From Micromonospora chaiyaphumensis (lineage in GTDB: Bacteria; Actinomycetota; Actinomycetes; Mycobacteriales; Micromonosporaceae): a DNA stretch of 64,000 nucleotides. Shown here piece after piece: positions 19,685-29,717 of this stretch. Numbering within the stretch: position 1 is the first letter of the stretch; each line of letters begins with the position of its first letter. Location of the stretch: NCBI RefSeq assembly GCF_900091435.1, contig NZ_FMCS01000012.1:124001-188000 (forward strand), in the 5' to 3' direction. The translations under genes were made by a program, and so were the position numbers. Below the pieces are notes generated by a model. That model had not been told where the DNA came from. It did not search any database and saw only the letters and a list, made by a program, of their open reading frames with translations.

Positions 19685-20026
19685 ATGGCCCAGTACGCAG
19701 TTCTCGTCTACTCGCCCGCCCCGGCCGACCCGATGGACCTGACCCCGGACTACGTGGCCCTGCTGGAGCGCTACGGCGACCAGGTCACCGAGTTGGGCGG
19801 GCAGATCCTCACGGGGTTCGCGCTCCAGCCGAGCACCACCGCCACGGCGATCCGCGGCGACCTCGTCACCGACGGCCCGTTCATCGAGGCCAAGGAGGTC
19901 GTCGCCGGCTTCTTCGTCCTGGAGGCGCCCGACCTGGACGTGGCCCTGAAGATCGCCAAGCTGAACCCGGCCACCATCGACGGTGGCGTCGAGGTCCGGC
20001 CGCTGTTCCAGCCGCCGGCCGAGTGA
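19685..20026 (+). CDS. YCII-related DGPF-domain protein
   Basis: A 113-residue protein of the YCII/DGPF family. The name-giving motif is LVTDGPFIEAKEVVAGFFVLEAPD near residues 60-83. DGPF proteins are the conserved genomic partner of ECF42 sigma factors; their biochemical role is not known. A GAGGAG ribosome site precedes the ATG. The end overlaps the start of the sigma gene (GTGA), which makes this a two-gene unit. Confidence 0.92.
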   Translation: MAQYAVLVYSPAPADPMDLTPDYVALLERYGDQVTELGGQILTGFALQPSTTATAIRGDLVTDGPFIEAKEVVAGFFVLEAPDLDVALKIAKLNPATIDGGVEVRPLFQPPAE

Positions 20027-21279
20027 GCGACGCCGCTACGGTCGCCGCCGAACGCGCCGTGGCGGACGCGCACCGTCGCGAGTGGGCCTTCGTGCTCGCC
20101 GCGACGGCGCGCGTCGCCGGCGACCTCGACGTGGCCGAGGAGTGCGTGCAGGACGCCTACCTGGCCGCGCTGGCCGCGTGGGCGCGGGACGGCGTACCCG
20201 ACAAGCCGGGCGCCTGGCTGACCGCCACCGCGAAGCGCAAGGCGCTCGACGTGCTGCGCCGGGAGAAGGTCTTCCGGACGAAGATGCCCCTGCTCGTCGA
20301 ACCGGCGGAGGCCGAGATGACGGACGAGCCCGCCGGGGACGCGGTCCCCGACGACCGGCTGCGGCTGGTGTTCACCTGCTGCCACCCGGCGCTGGCCCGG
20401 GAGGCCCAGGTGGCCCTGACGCTGCGGCTGGTCTGCGGGGTGGCCACCGGCGACATCGCCCGCGCGTTCCTGGTCAGCGAGACGACCATGGCGGCCCGGG
20501 TCACCCGGGCCAAGAAGAAGATCGCCGCGGCCCGGATCCCCTACCGGGTGCCGGAGGCCGCCGAGCTGCCCGAACGGCTCGACGCCGTGCTCACCGTGAT
20601 CCACCTGCTCTTCACCACCGGGCACACCGCGCCGACCGGGGCCGGCCTGGTCCGTGCCGACCTGGTCGACCGGGCGGTGCACCTGACCCGGATGCTGCTC
20701 GCCCTGATGCCGGACGAGCCGGAGGTCCGCGGGCTGCTCGCCCTCCTGCTGCTCACCGACGCTCGCCGGGCCACCCGCACCGACGACTCCGGTCGGCTGC
20801 TGGTGCTGGAGGAGCAGGACCGGTCCCGCTGGGACCGGGCGGCCATCGCCGAGGGCAACCACCTGGTCCTGGGCTCGTTCCGCACCGGCCGGGTGGGCCG
20901 GTACGCCCTCCAGGCCGCCATCGCCTCGCTGCACGCGGTCGCCCCCGATTACGCCGCCACCGACTGGCCCCAGGTCGTCCGCCTCTACGACGAGTTGCTG
21001 AAACGCTGGCCGTCCCCGGTGGTGGCGCTGAACCGGGCGGTGGCGGTGTCCATGGTCGACGGCCCGGCGGCCGCCCTGGCGGACGTGGACCTTCTCGCCG
21101 CGGACCCCCACCTGGCCGGCTACCACTACCTGCCGGCCGTCCGCGCCGACCTCCTCCGGCGCCTCGACCGGCCGGCCGAAGCCGCGGACGCCTACCGGAC
21201 GGCGCTGAACCTGGTCGACAACGAGGCGGAACGGGCCTTCCTCACCGCCCGCCTCACCGAGGTCAGCGAGGCGGGCTGA
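20023..21279 (+). CDS. ECF42-type RNA polymerase sigma factor with C-terminal TPR-like domain
   Basis: A 418-residue ECF sigma factor. Region 2 (residues about 10-80, DLDVAEECVQDAYLAAL) and region 4 (about 110-165, LRLVCGVATGDIARAFLVSETTMAARVTRAKKKI) are followed by a large helical extension of about 230 residues resembling TPR repeats, ending AADAYRTALNLVDNEAERAFLTARL. This architecture, together with the overlapping DGPF gene, identifies group ECF42. No anti-sigma gene is nearby, as is usual for this group, whose own C-terminal domain is thought to control activity. Confidence 0.92.
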   Translation: MSDAATVAAERAVADAHRREWAFVLAATARVAGDLDVAEECVQDAYLAALAAWARDGVPDKPGAWLTATAKRKALDVLRREKVFRTKMPLLVEPAEAEMTDEPAGDAVPDDRLRLVFTCCHPALAREAQVALTLRLVCGVATGDIARAFLVSETTMAARVTRAKKKIAAARIPYRVPEAAELPERLDAVLTVIHLLFTTGHTAPTGAGLVRADLVDRAVHLTRMLLALMPDEPEVRGLLALLLLTDARRATRTDDSGRLLVLEEQDRSRWDRAAIAEGNHLVLGSFRTGRVGRYALQAAIASLHAVAPDYAATDWPQVVRLYDELLKRWPSPVVALNRAVAVSMVDGPAAALADVDLLAADPHLAGYHYLPAVRADLLRRLDRPAEAADAYRTALNLVDNEAERAFLTARLTEVSEAG

Positions 21280-21411
21280 CGGGCCAGCCGCCCCTGCCGG
21301 TCCCAACTACGCGCCTGTCGAGTTGAGTCGTTCGTGATGTCGGCTCGTCGCGGCGCCCCGGACGTCGGCACCCCGGACCGCGGCTCGCCGCGACGCCGGT
21401 GCTCGCCACTG

Positions 21412-22152
21412 TCATGATCTACCAGCGGCGACGATCAGGCGGCGGGCCCGGCGTACCGTGCGGCGGGCGTCCCGCCAGGCGATCAGGGCGGTGCGGAGCC
21501 GGGGCGAGGTGACCGGCTCGCCCCGGCGGCGGGCCCGCAGCTGACCGATCAGCCAGGCCGGGGCGGCGGCCGCCTCGACCGCCGCGGTCTTGGTGAGCAG
21601 GTCGCCGAGGCGCAGCGCGTGCCGGCCGCGGGCCATCGAGGTGAGGCCGAGGTCGGCGAGGGCGGGGTCCAGCCACAGCCACGGACGCCGGGCCGCCCAG
21701 GCCCAGTAGCCGGTGAGTTCGGCGCGGGCGGCAGCCCGCACGTCGTCGTCGCCCACCGGCGGGAACACCTCGCCGGGTGGGCGGCCGAAGACGGCGTACC
21801 CGTGGCGGACCAGCTCCGCCCGGGTGATGCCGGACAGGATGCGCTGGACGAGCTGCCCGTGCGTCCACGTCGGATGCTTCCGGTGGACGTCCGGGATGGT
21901 GGCGGTGTCGACGTGGACGCAGCCCAGGTGCAGCCCGGCGGCGCTGCCCGCGTCGAGGCGGCGGTGCACGGCGACGAGCGCGGCCTCCCGCGCGGCGTCG
22001 ACCGGCCCGTCGGTCAGCGCCACCAGGTCGAGGTCGCTGACGCCGGGCCGGTAGTCGTCGGTCGCCAGTGACCCGGCCACCAGCAGGTCGGTGACCCAGC
22101 CGAGCGCCGCGAGTTCACCGGCGAACTCGTCGACGACCGGCAGCCTCACCAT
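21412..22152 (-). CDS. Nucleotidyltransferase-fold protein (aminoglycoside adenylyltransferase-like)
   Basis: A 246-residue protein with the polymerase-beta nucleotidyltransferase motif: Gly27-Ser28 (LVAGSLATDD) and Asp40-x-Asp42 (VSDLDLVAL), which would bind metal-ATP. A helical C-terminal half (TGYWAWAARRPWLWLDPAL and LTKTAAVEAA) resembles ANT/AadA-type C-terminal domains. Members modify antibiotics or other small molecules; the substrate here is unknown. The ATG at 22152 has no strong ribosome site. It lies downstream of DUF2332 but is separated from it by a strong hairpin. Confidence 0.7.
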   Translation of the reverse strand: MVRLPVVDEFAGELAALGWVTDLLVAGSLATDDYRPGVSDLDLVALTDGPVDAAREAALVAVHRRLDAGSAAGLHLGCVHVDTATIPDVHRKHPTWTHGQLVQRILSGITRAELVRHGYAVFGRPPGEVFPPVGDDDVRAAARAELTGYWAWAARRPWLWLDPALADLGLTSMARGRHALRLGDLLTKTAAVEAAAAPAWLIGQLRARRRGEPVTSPRLRTALIAWRDARRTVRRARRLIVAAGRS

Positions 22153-22176
22153 GAGTCCACCCTGGCCTCCGCAGTG

Positions 22177-22223
22177 AATCTTGGACACTTGTCGTTCGCC
22201 CCGAACAGCAAGTGTCCAAGATT
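22177..22223 (-). terminator. AT-richer perfect inverted repeat between DUF2332 and the nucleotidyltransferase gene
   Basis: Arms of 15 bases (22177-22191, 22209-22223) pair perfectly, and an inner 5-bp stem (GTTCG/CGAAC) closes a CCC loop, so the whole 47 bases can fold as one long hairpin. Outer bases AATCTTGG/CCAAGATT resemble the palindromes near 48.5 kb. It probably terminates the DUF2332 transcript. Confidence 0.75.
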
Positions 22224-22241
22224 GGCCGGCTCCGCCCAGCC

Positions 22242-23177
22242 CTACCCGAACCAGGTGATGGCCTGGCCGTGGCCGCGGGTCCAGGCCAGCGGCCTCCCGT
22301 CCAGCGCCAGCACGTTGTGGAAGCCGCCGCGCGGTTGCTCGGGCAGCGCCGGGTAGCGCAGCACGTCGGGGTCCTCGTTGGCGATCCAGTGGCCGGGCAG
22401 CCCGCGCACGACCTCGGCGAACGCCTCCCGCCGGGGCGGCGGCACCTGGTAGAGCACCGAGGTGTGGAACACGACAAGGGTCGCCTCCCGCGGCGCCCGC
22501 GCGGCCAGCGCCGGGAGGTCGTCCACGAGGTCGCCCCGCACCAGCAGCGGAGGCTCGGCCGAGGCCACCGCGGCCGCGGCCCGCAACCGCTCGCGGCGGT
22601 GCCCGTGCTCCGGCCAGATGAGCGCGTCCAGCCACGCCACGTCGGCCGGGTCGCGCACGTCGAGCGGGTTGAGGTCCAGGCCGGCCCGCCACACCACCTC
22701 GGGCCGGCGTGCCGGCGGTGCCGTCCCGCTGATGGCGCAGTCGAGGACCGGCTCACCCGCGCCGAGCGAGTGGTCCCCGTAGCGGTAGGCGTACCGGTCG
22801 GGGTAGAGGTTCAGCCCCGCGGAGGCGCCGACCTCCAGCAGGGCGAGCGGTTGGGGCAGCGACGCCAGCACCGGCAGGAGTACGGCACACCGGCCGGGCT
22901 CGTTGGTCTGGGTGGCCCGGACCCGCATCTCCGCCTCGACGGCCGGCCAGTTGTCGAGGGCGTACGCGCGGAAGGCGGCCGGATCCTCGACCGGGCCGCC
23001 GAGCAGCCGTACCACGCCGAAGAGCAGGTTGGGCTGGCGCTTGGCCGGCGGCAGGGTGTCGATCCGGGTCAGCAGCTCGCCGTCGCGGGCGACCGCCTCT
23101 GACAGGCGCTCGTACGCGGGCGACACCCCGCGCGCCTCCCGGGCGGCGAAGGTGGCGTAGCGGTCCACGGTGGTCAT
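22242..23177 (-). CDS. DUF2332 family protein
   Basis: A 311-residue member of DUF2332, a common actinobacterial family with a methyltransferase-like look. LLEVGASAGLNLYPDRYAY near residues 113-131 is its hallmark and resembles a SAM-binding loop; later LVVFHTSVLYQVPP is also conserved. Catalytic function has not been established to my knowledge. It is monocistronic, with a long hairpin after it. Confidence 0.85.
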   Translation of the reverse strand: MTTVDRYATFAAREARGVSPAYERLSEAVARDGELLTRIDTLPPAKRQPNLLFGVVRLLGGPVEDPAAFRAYALDNWPAVEAEMRVRATQTNEPGRCAVLLPVLASLPQPLALLEVGASAGLNLYPDRYAYRYGDHSLGAGEPVLDCAISGTAPPARRPEVVWRAGLDLNPLDVRDPADVAWLDALIWPEHGHRRERLRAAAAVASAEPPLLVRGDLVDDLPALAARAPREATLVVFHTSVLYQVPPPRREAFAEVVRGLPGHWIANEDPDVLRYPALPEQPRGGFHNVLALDGRPLAWTRGHGQAITWFG

Positions 23178-23240
23178 GGCCCGAGCATCCCAGCCGCAGG
23201 CTGTCCCGGGCGACGTGAGCTTGGTCGCCGTACCGAACGC

Positions 23241-23276
23241 CGCGAGCGCGGCAGGGGAACCCCTGCCGCGCTCGCG
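23241..23276 (-). terminator. Terminator hairpin of nrdJ
   Basis: A perfect 17-bp stem (23241-23257 with 23260-23276) with a minimal 2-base centre begins 12 bases after the nrdJ stop codon on the minus strand. Confidence 0.8.
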
Positions 23277-23288
23277 AGCGGTCGTCCG

Positions 23289-26141
<2,853 letters not shown>

Positions 26142-26208
26142 GCCCTCGCCCCCCTCGTCAGCGCGGTCACCCGCCGCGCCTCGTCCAACTGTCAGAAATC
26201 CGTGAAAC

Positions 26209-26703
26209 TCAACTGGTCGCGCCGGCGGCCCCGACCGCCCCGGCACCCTCGCGGGCCTGCGCGGCGGCCCGCAGCGTCTCGATCTCGCGCTCGAAGTCGG
26301 CGAGCGAGTCGAAGGAGCGGTAGACGCTCGCGAACCGCAGGTAGGCCACCTCGTCGAGGTCGCGCAGCGGCCCGAGGATGGCCAGCCCGACCTCGTGGCT
26401 GGGAATCTCGGCGGCCCCCTTGGCCCGGACGGTCTCCTCGACCTTCTGCGCGAGCAGCGCGATGGAGTCGTCGTCGACCGGCCGTCCCTGGCACGCCTTG
26501 CGCACCCCGCCGATGATCTTGGTGCGGCTGAACGGCTCGGTCACCCCGCTGCGCTTGACCACCGCGAGCACCGCCTCCTCGACGGTGGTGAACCGCTTGC
26601 CGCACTCCGGGCAGGACCGCCGCCGCCGGATGAGCTGGCCGTCGTCGGCCTCCCGCGAGTCGACCACCCGGGAGTCGGCGTGCCGGCAGTACGGACACCG
26701 CAT
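26209..26703 (-). CDS. nrdR: Transcriptional repressor NrdR
   Basis: A 164-residue repressor of ribonucleotide reductase genes. The N-terminal zinc ribbon (MRCPYCRHADSRV, then SCPECGKRF) binds DNA and the ATP-cone (about 46-136, VKRSGVTEPFSRTKIIGGVRKACQGRPV) senses ATP/dATP. High dATP makes it bind paired NrdR boxes. Two such boxes are visible upstream of this gene, so it should repress itself and nrdJ. The order nrdR-nrdJ next to divergent lexA is the usual actinobacterial arrangement. Confidence 0.95.
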   Translation of the reverse strand: MRCPYCRHADSRVVDSREADDGQLIRRRRSCPECGKRFTTVEEAVLAVVKRSGVTEPFSRTKIIGGVRKACQGRPVDDDSIALLAQKVEETVRAKGAAEIPSHEVGLAILGPLRDLDEVAYLRFASVYRSFDSLADFEREIETLRAAAQAREGAGAVGAAGATS

Positions 26704-26826
26704 CGCCTGACCTCCTTCATCGACCGCGGCCCGCCGGCCGCCTCCGGGCACGCGTCACCGCGGCGGCACCATCTCTCGATGGCCGCCGCCGGGCCGACGG
26801 TACGGGAGTGCGGTCGGTAACCGGAC

Positions 26827-26872
26827 CCAACCTGTAGGCGACTTACGCCCATGTAACCACAACATCTAGGGG
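26827..26872 (-). promoter_or_regulatory. Pair of NrdR-box-like sites upstream of nrdR-nrdJ
   Basis: On the minus strand CCCCTAGATGTTGT (26859-26872) and CGCCTACAGGTTGG (26827-26840) both resemble the NrdR box consensus ACACWATATNTTGT; the first is the stronger. They repeat every 32 bp, about three helical turns, as known for functional NrdR box pairs. A TAAGTC hexamer between them could be a -10, so binding would block transcription. Confidence 0.65.
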
Positions 26873-27015
26873 TCGACCGTATGCCGTCGCACTAGCGAGG
26901 TCAAGTTGAGCGGCGTGTCCGGCGCGTCGCCAGAATCACGCACCCGTCCCACCCCGTCCCCGGCGTACCGAGGAGCCCAACGGCCGTCGGCCGCCGGGGT
27001 CACGGGACGCCGGGA

Positions 27016-27065
27016 TGGAACATTCGTTCGAGAGCGACGTACCATTTATCAGAACAGGCGTTCGG
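27016..27065 (+). promoter_or_regulatory. Two LexA (SOS) boxes upstream of lexA
   Basis: The actinobacterial SOS box is TCGAAC-N4-GTTCGA. TGGAAC-ATTC-GTTCGA at 27016-27031 matches 11 of 12 fixed positions and CAGAAC-AGGC-GTTCGG at 27050-27065 matches 9 of 12. Starts are 34 bp apart. They would let LexA repress its own gene. Confidence 0.85.
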
Positions 27066-27113
27066 AAATCCAGGATTTTGCCGCGACACGCCGACAACAT
27101 GTCGTACAGATGT

Positions 27114-27142
27114 TTGAAAATGGCCGATCTCACCTATACGGT
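27114..27142 (+). promoter_or_regulatory. Candidate lexA promoter
   Basis: TTGAAA (27114-27119) and TACGGT (27137-27142) are separated by 17 bases, in an AT-rich stretch downstream of the SOS boxes. It would give a leader of about 100 bases before the GTG of lexA. The boxes lie upstream of the -35, so another promoter overlapping them may also exist. Confidence 0.45.
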
Positions 27143-27247
27143 CAACAACGACCGGGCGCGGCGGAACGCGGCGGACCGGTCGACAGCACCGCCTGAGCAC
27201 GCACCACGAGCCGACGAGGCACCCAGCGCCGACCAGGGAGGACGGAC

Positions 27248-28030
27248 GTGACCGAGGACCGGGCCAGCCGGCAGAAGAACCCGCAGCCGATCGACGGGGC
27301 GGGTCCGCCGGCGACCCGTCGACCCCGCACCGCGCGCAGCCGGGCGGCCCAGCCCGCCGTGCGTCCGGTCACCCCGGTGGTCAGCAGCTTCCCCGACCCG
27401 TCGACGGTCGACCTCACGGCCCGGCAGCGCCGGATCCTGGAGTTCATCCGCACCTGGGTGGAGCGCCACGGCTACCCGCCGAGCGTGCGCGAGATCGGCG
27501 AGGCGGTCGGCCTGGTCTCCCCGTCGAGCGTCGCCTACCAGCTCAAGGAGCTGGAGAAGAAGGGCTTCCTGCGCCGCGACCCCAACCGGCCCCGCGCCGT
27601 GGACGTCCGGGCCCCGGGCGACGTCGACGACGAGGCCGCCCGCGCCCAGCGTCCCGCCCCGGCCTACGTGCCGATGCTGGGCCGGATCGCCGCCGGTGGC
27701 CCGATCCTCGCCGAGCAGGCCGTGGAGGACATCTTCCCCCTCCCCCGCGAGCTGGTCGGTGAGGGCGAGGTCTTCATGCTCCAGGTCAAGGGCGACTCGA
27801 TGCTCGACGCGGCGATCTGCGACGGCGACTGGGTGGTGGTCCGGCAGCAGCCGACCGCCGAGGTCGGCGACATCGTGGCGGCCATGCTCGACGGCGAGGC
27901 GACCGTGAAGACCTACCGGCGGCGCGACGGGCACGTCTGGCTGATGCCGCAGAACCCGGCCTTCGACCCGATCCCGGGCGACGACGCCACCATCATGGGT
28001 CGCGTGGTCGCCGTGCTCCGCCGCATCTGA
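27248..28030 (+). CDS. lexA: SOS repressor LexA
   Basis: A 260-residue LexA with a 45-residue Arg/Pro/Ala-rich extension before the canonical start. The winged helix lies at about 55-120 (LTARQRRILEFIRTWVERHGYPPSVREIGEAVGL) and the S24 peptidase domain at 140-260. The self-cleavage bond is Ala149-Gly150 (GRIAAGGP); the catalytic pair is Ser184 (KGDSML) and Lys221 (ATVKTY). RecA filaments trigger cleavage, releasing SOS genes. The GTG start has GGGAGGA upstream; an internal start after the extension cannot be excluded. Confidence 0.96.
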   Translation: MTEDRASRQKNPQPIDGAGPPATRRPRTARSRAAQPAVRPVTPVVSSFPDPSTVDLTARQRRILEFIRTWVERHGYPPSVREIGEAVGLVSPSSVAYQLKELEKKGFLRRDPNRPRAVDVRAPGDVDDEAARAQRPAPAYVPMLGRIAAGGPILAEQAVEDIFPLPRELVGEGEVFMLQVKGDSMLDAAICDGDWVVVRQQPTAEVGDIVAAMLDGEATVKTYRRRDGHVWLMPQNPAFDPIPGDDATIMGRVVAVLRRI

Positions 28031-28041
28031 GACCCACGGAA

Positions 28042-28070
28042 GAGGGGGGTGACCAGTGGTCACCCCCCTC
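28042..28070. terminator. Bidirectional terminator between lexA and the Gly-rich membrane protein gene
   Basis: A perfect 13-bp stem (28042-28054 with 28058-28070) and 3-base loop lie between two convergent stop codons, 11 bases from each, so it can serve both genes. Confidence 0.8.
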
Positions 28071-28080
28071 GTTCCTGCGC

Positions 28081-29667
28081 TCAGTAGCGGTCGCCCCGGT
28101 ACTCCCGGCCGCCGCCGGAGAACTGGCCGTACTGCTGGCCCCGGTCGCCGTAGCCGCCGTCGCGTGGGTCCCGGCGGTCGTGCTCCCGGCGCGGCGGTTC
28201 GGCGCGCCCCGGGCCGTGGCCGCCACCGCCACCCGGCCGGCCACCGCCGTAGCCGCCGCCCGGAGTTCCGCCGCCGTAGACGCCGCCACCCTGCGGGCGG
28301 CCACCGCCCTGCTGCGGGCCGCCGCCGTAGACGGCGCCCCCACGGCCGCCGCCGCCCTGCGGGCGGCCGCCTCCGTAGACGCCCCCGGCCGGGCGGCCGC
28401 CGTTGGCCGGGGCGCCACCGTAGACCCCACCCTGGCCGCCACCGCCGCCGTAGACGCCGCCGCGCGGCGGGACGTCGGGCCGGTTGGCCGGCGGGTAGCC
28501 GGAGTTGCCCGGGAACTGGTCGTCACGCTCGTCGGTGGGCTCGGCCGGCGCCGGCTTGCGCCGGGCCTTCAGGATGCCGAAGATGCCCGCGCCGACCAGG
28601 AGCGCGCCGAGCACGCCGAGCGCCGCGATGAGGTACGTGATCTCGTCGAGGCTGAGCCCCTCGATCCAGGACTTCTCGGCGGCCGGCTTGGTCACGTCGT
28701 TGCCGCCGTTGGGCAGCGCCTCGGCCCCGGTGGTGGCCGGGGTGTAGCCGAGGACGTCGATCGGGTCCGCGGCGTCCAGCAGGCCGCCGTCGGACACGGT
28801 GACGAAGGACCTGCCGTCGGGCGTGTAGGAGATGGCCTCGCCGAACGGGTCCGCCAGGGGGGTGACCCGGGGCTTGCCGGTGGTCAGCGCGGCGACGATG
28901 TTGCCGCCGGTCACGTCGAACTCGAAGGCGTCGCCGTAGGTGCGCAGCACCACCTTGCTGCCGTCGGGCGAGCGGGCCGCGCCGGTGACCAGCAGCCGGC
29001 CGGGGCCGCCCAGCTTGTTCTCGGTGTTGGTCTTGGGGAGGGTGAGCTCGCCGACCTTCTTCATCGGGATCGGCTCGGTGTCCGCGGTGCTCTTCAGCTT
29101 CGCCGTGGGCGTGAAGATCTCCGACTTGCCGGACAGGTCCTTGGTGATGACCAGCGGGAGGTTGTCGTCGCCGACGAGGAGCGCCTCGGCGTCGTGCGGC
29201 TCGTTGCCCGGGTAGGTCAGCCGGTGCAGCACCGGCTGCTTCGACCCGCTCAGCGGCATGATCCAGACGGCGACCCGCTCCCGGCGGGTCTTGGCGTCGA
29301 TGTTGTCGCCGGTGTCGGCGATCCAGAGCGTCTTCCGGTCCGGTCCGACGGCCAGGTCCTCGGTGTCGCGGGGCCCGGGATCGGGGTATCGGACCGGGTC
29401 CTTGGCGATCTCGCACTTGGTGTCGAGGAAGAAGATCCGCTTGCGGCTCTCGTCCTCGCTGCCATCGTTGATCACGACATAGCCGGTGCTGGTGGCGACG
29501 ATGCCGGACAGCTCCCGGAGCCGTTTGTCCTCGATGGTGCACTTCTTCTTGGGAGCCGCGGCCAGCACGGGGGCCGCGGCGGGAGCCGCCAGGGCGAGCC
29601 CGGCCGGCGCCACGACCGCGCCGACGAGGCTCAGCGCGATCGTGACCGAGGAGACTGCGTGCCGCAT
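28081..29667 (-). CDS. Secreted/membrane-anchored propeller-like protein with Gly-Tyr-rich cytoplasmic tail
   Basis: A 528-residue type I membrane protein of unknown function. A signal peptide (1-28) leads to an extracellular domain of about 310 residues whose repeated DGS/DGR strands (TEDLAVGPDRKTLWIADTGDN, AARSPDGSKVVLRTYGD, SYTPDGRSFVTVSDGG) suggest a beta-propeller. One membrane helix follows (about 358-382, ITYLIAALGVLGALLVGAGIFGI). The remaining tail of about 140 residues contains many GGVYGGG-type units and is almost entirely Gly, Pro, Tyr, Gln and Arg. Such tails are low-complexity and can self-associate. The start ATG has no strong ribosome site. No role can be assigned. Confidence 0.75.
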   Translation of the reverse strand: MRHAVSSVTIALSLVGAVVAPAGLALAAPAAAPVLAAAPKKKCTIEDKRLRELSGIVATSTGYVVINDGSEDESRKRIFFLDTKCEIAKDPVRYPDPGPRDTEDLAVGPDRKTLWIADTGDNIDAKTRRERVAVWIMPLSGSKQPVLHRLTYPGNEPHDAEALLVGDDNLPLVITKDLSGKSEIFTPTAKLKSTADTEPIPMKKVGELTLPKTNTENKLGGPGRLLVTGAARSPDGSKVVLRTYGDAFEFDVTGGNIVAALTTGKPRVTPLADPFGEAISYTPDGRSFVTVSDGGLLDAADPIDVLGYTPATTGAEALPNGGNDVTKPAAEKSWIEGLSLDEITYLIAALGVLGALLVGAGIFGILKARRKPAPAEPTDERDDQFPGNSGYPPANRPDVPPRGGVYGGGGGQGGVYGGAPANGGRPAGGVYGGGRPQGGGGRGGAVYGGGPQQGGGRPQGGGVYGGGTPGGGYGGGRPGGGGGHGPGRAEPPRREHDRRDPRDGGYGDRGQQYGQFSGGGREYRGDRY

Positions 29668-29717
29668 GGCGCCAAGTGTCGCACGACCCGCGTTTCCGGC
29701 GGGTGACGCCGGACGGC

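Larger units (their letters stand above)
26704..27247. other. 544-base divergent control region between nrdR and lexA
   Basis: No credible gene is seen here. The stretch is clearly less GC rich than its neighbours, particularly 27040-27145, and contains the NrdR box pair, two LexA boxes and a candidate lexA promoter. Roughly 100 bases of untranslated leader precede each gene. I see no riboswitch fold by eye. Confidence 0.7.

Noticed and set aside
21347..21394. GTCGCGGCG/CGCCGCGAC inverted repeat between the ECF42 and nucleotidyltransferase genes
   Set aside because: Only 9 bp with a 30-base loop in very GC-rich DNA; it could terminate but is not above chance by eye.
26936..27133. Open frame on the minus strand inside the lexA control region
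   Set aside because: It overlaps the SOS boxes and promoter, has no ribosome site and no known-family look; it is a chance frame in AT-richer DNA.
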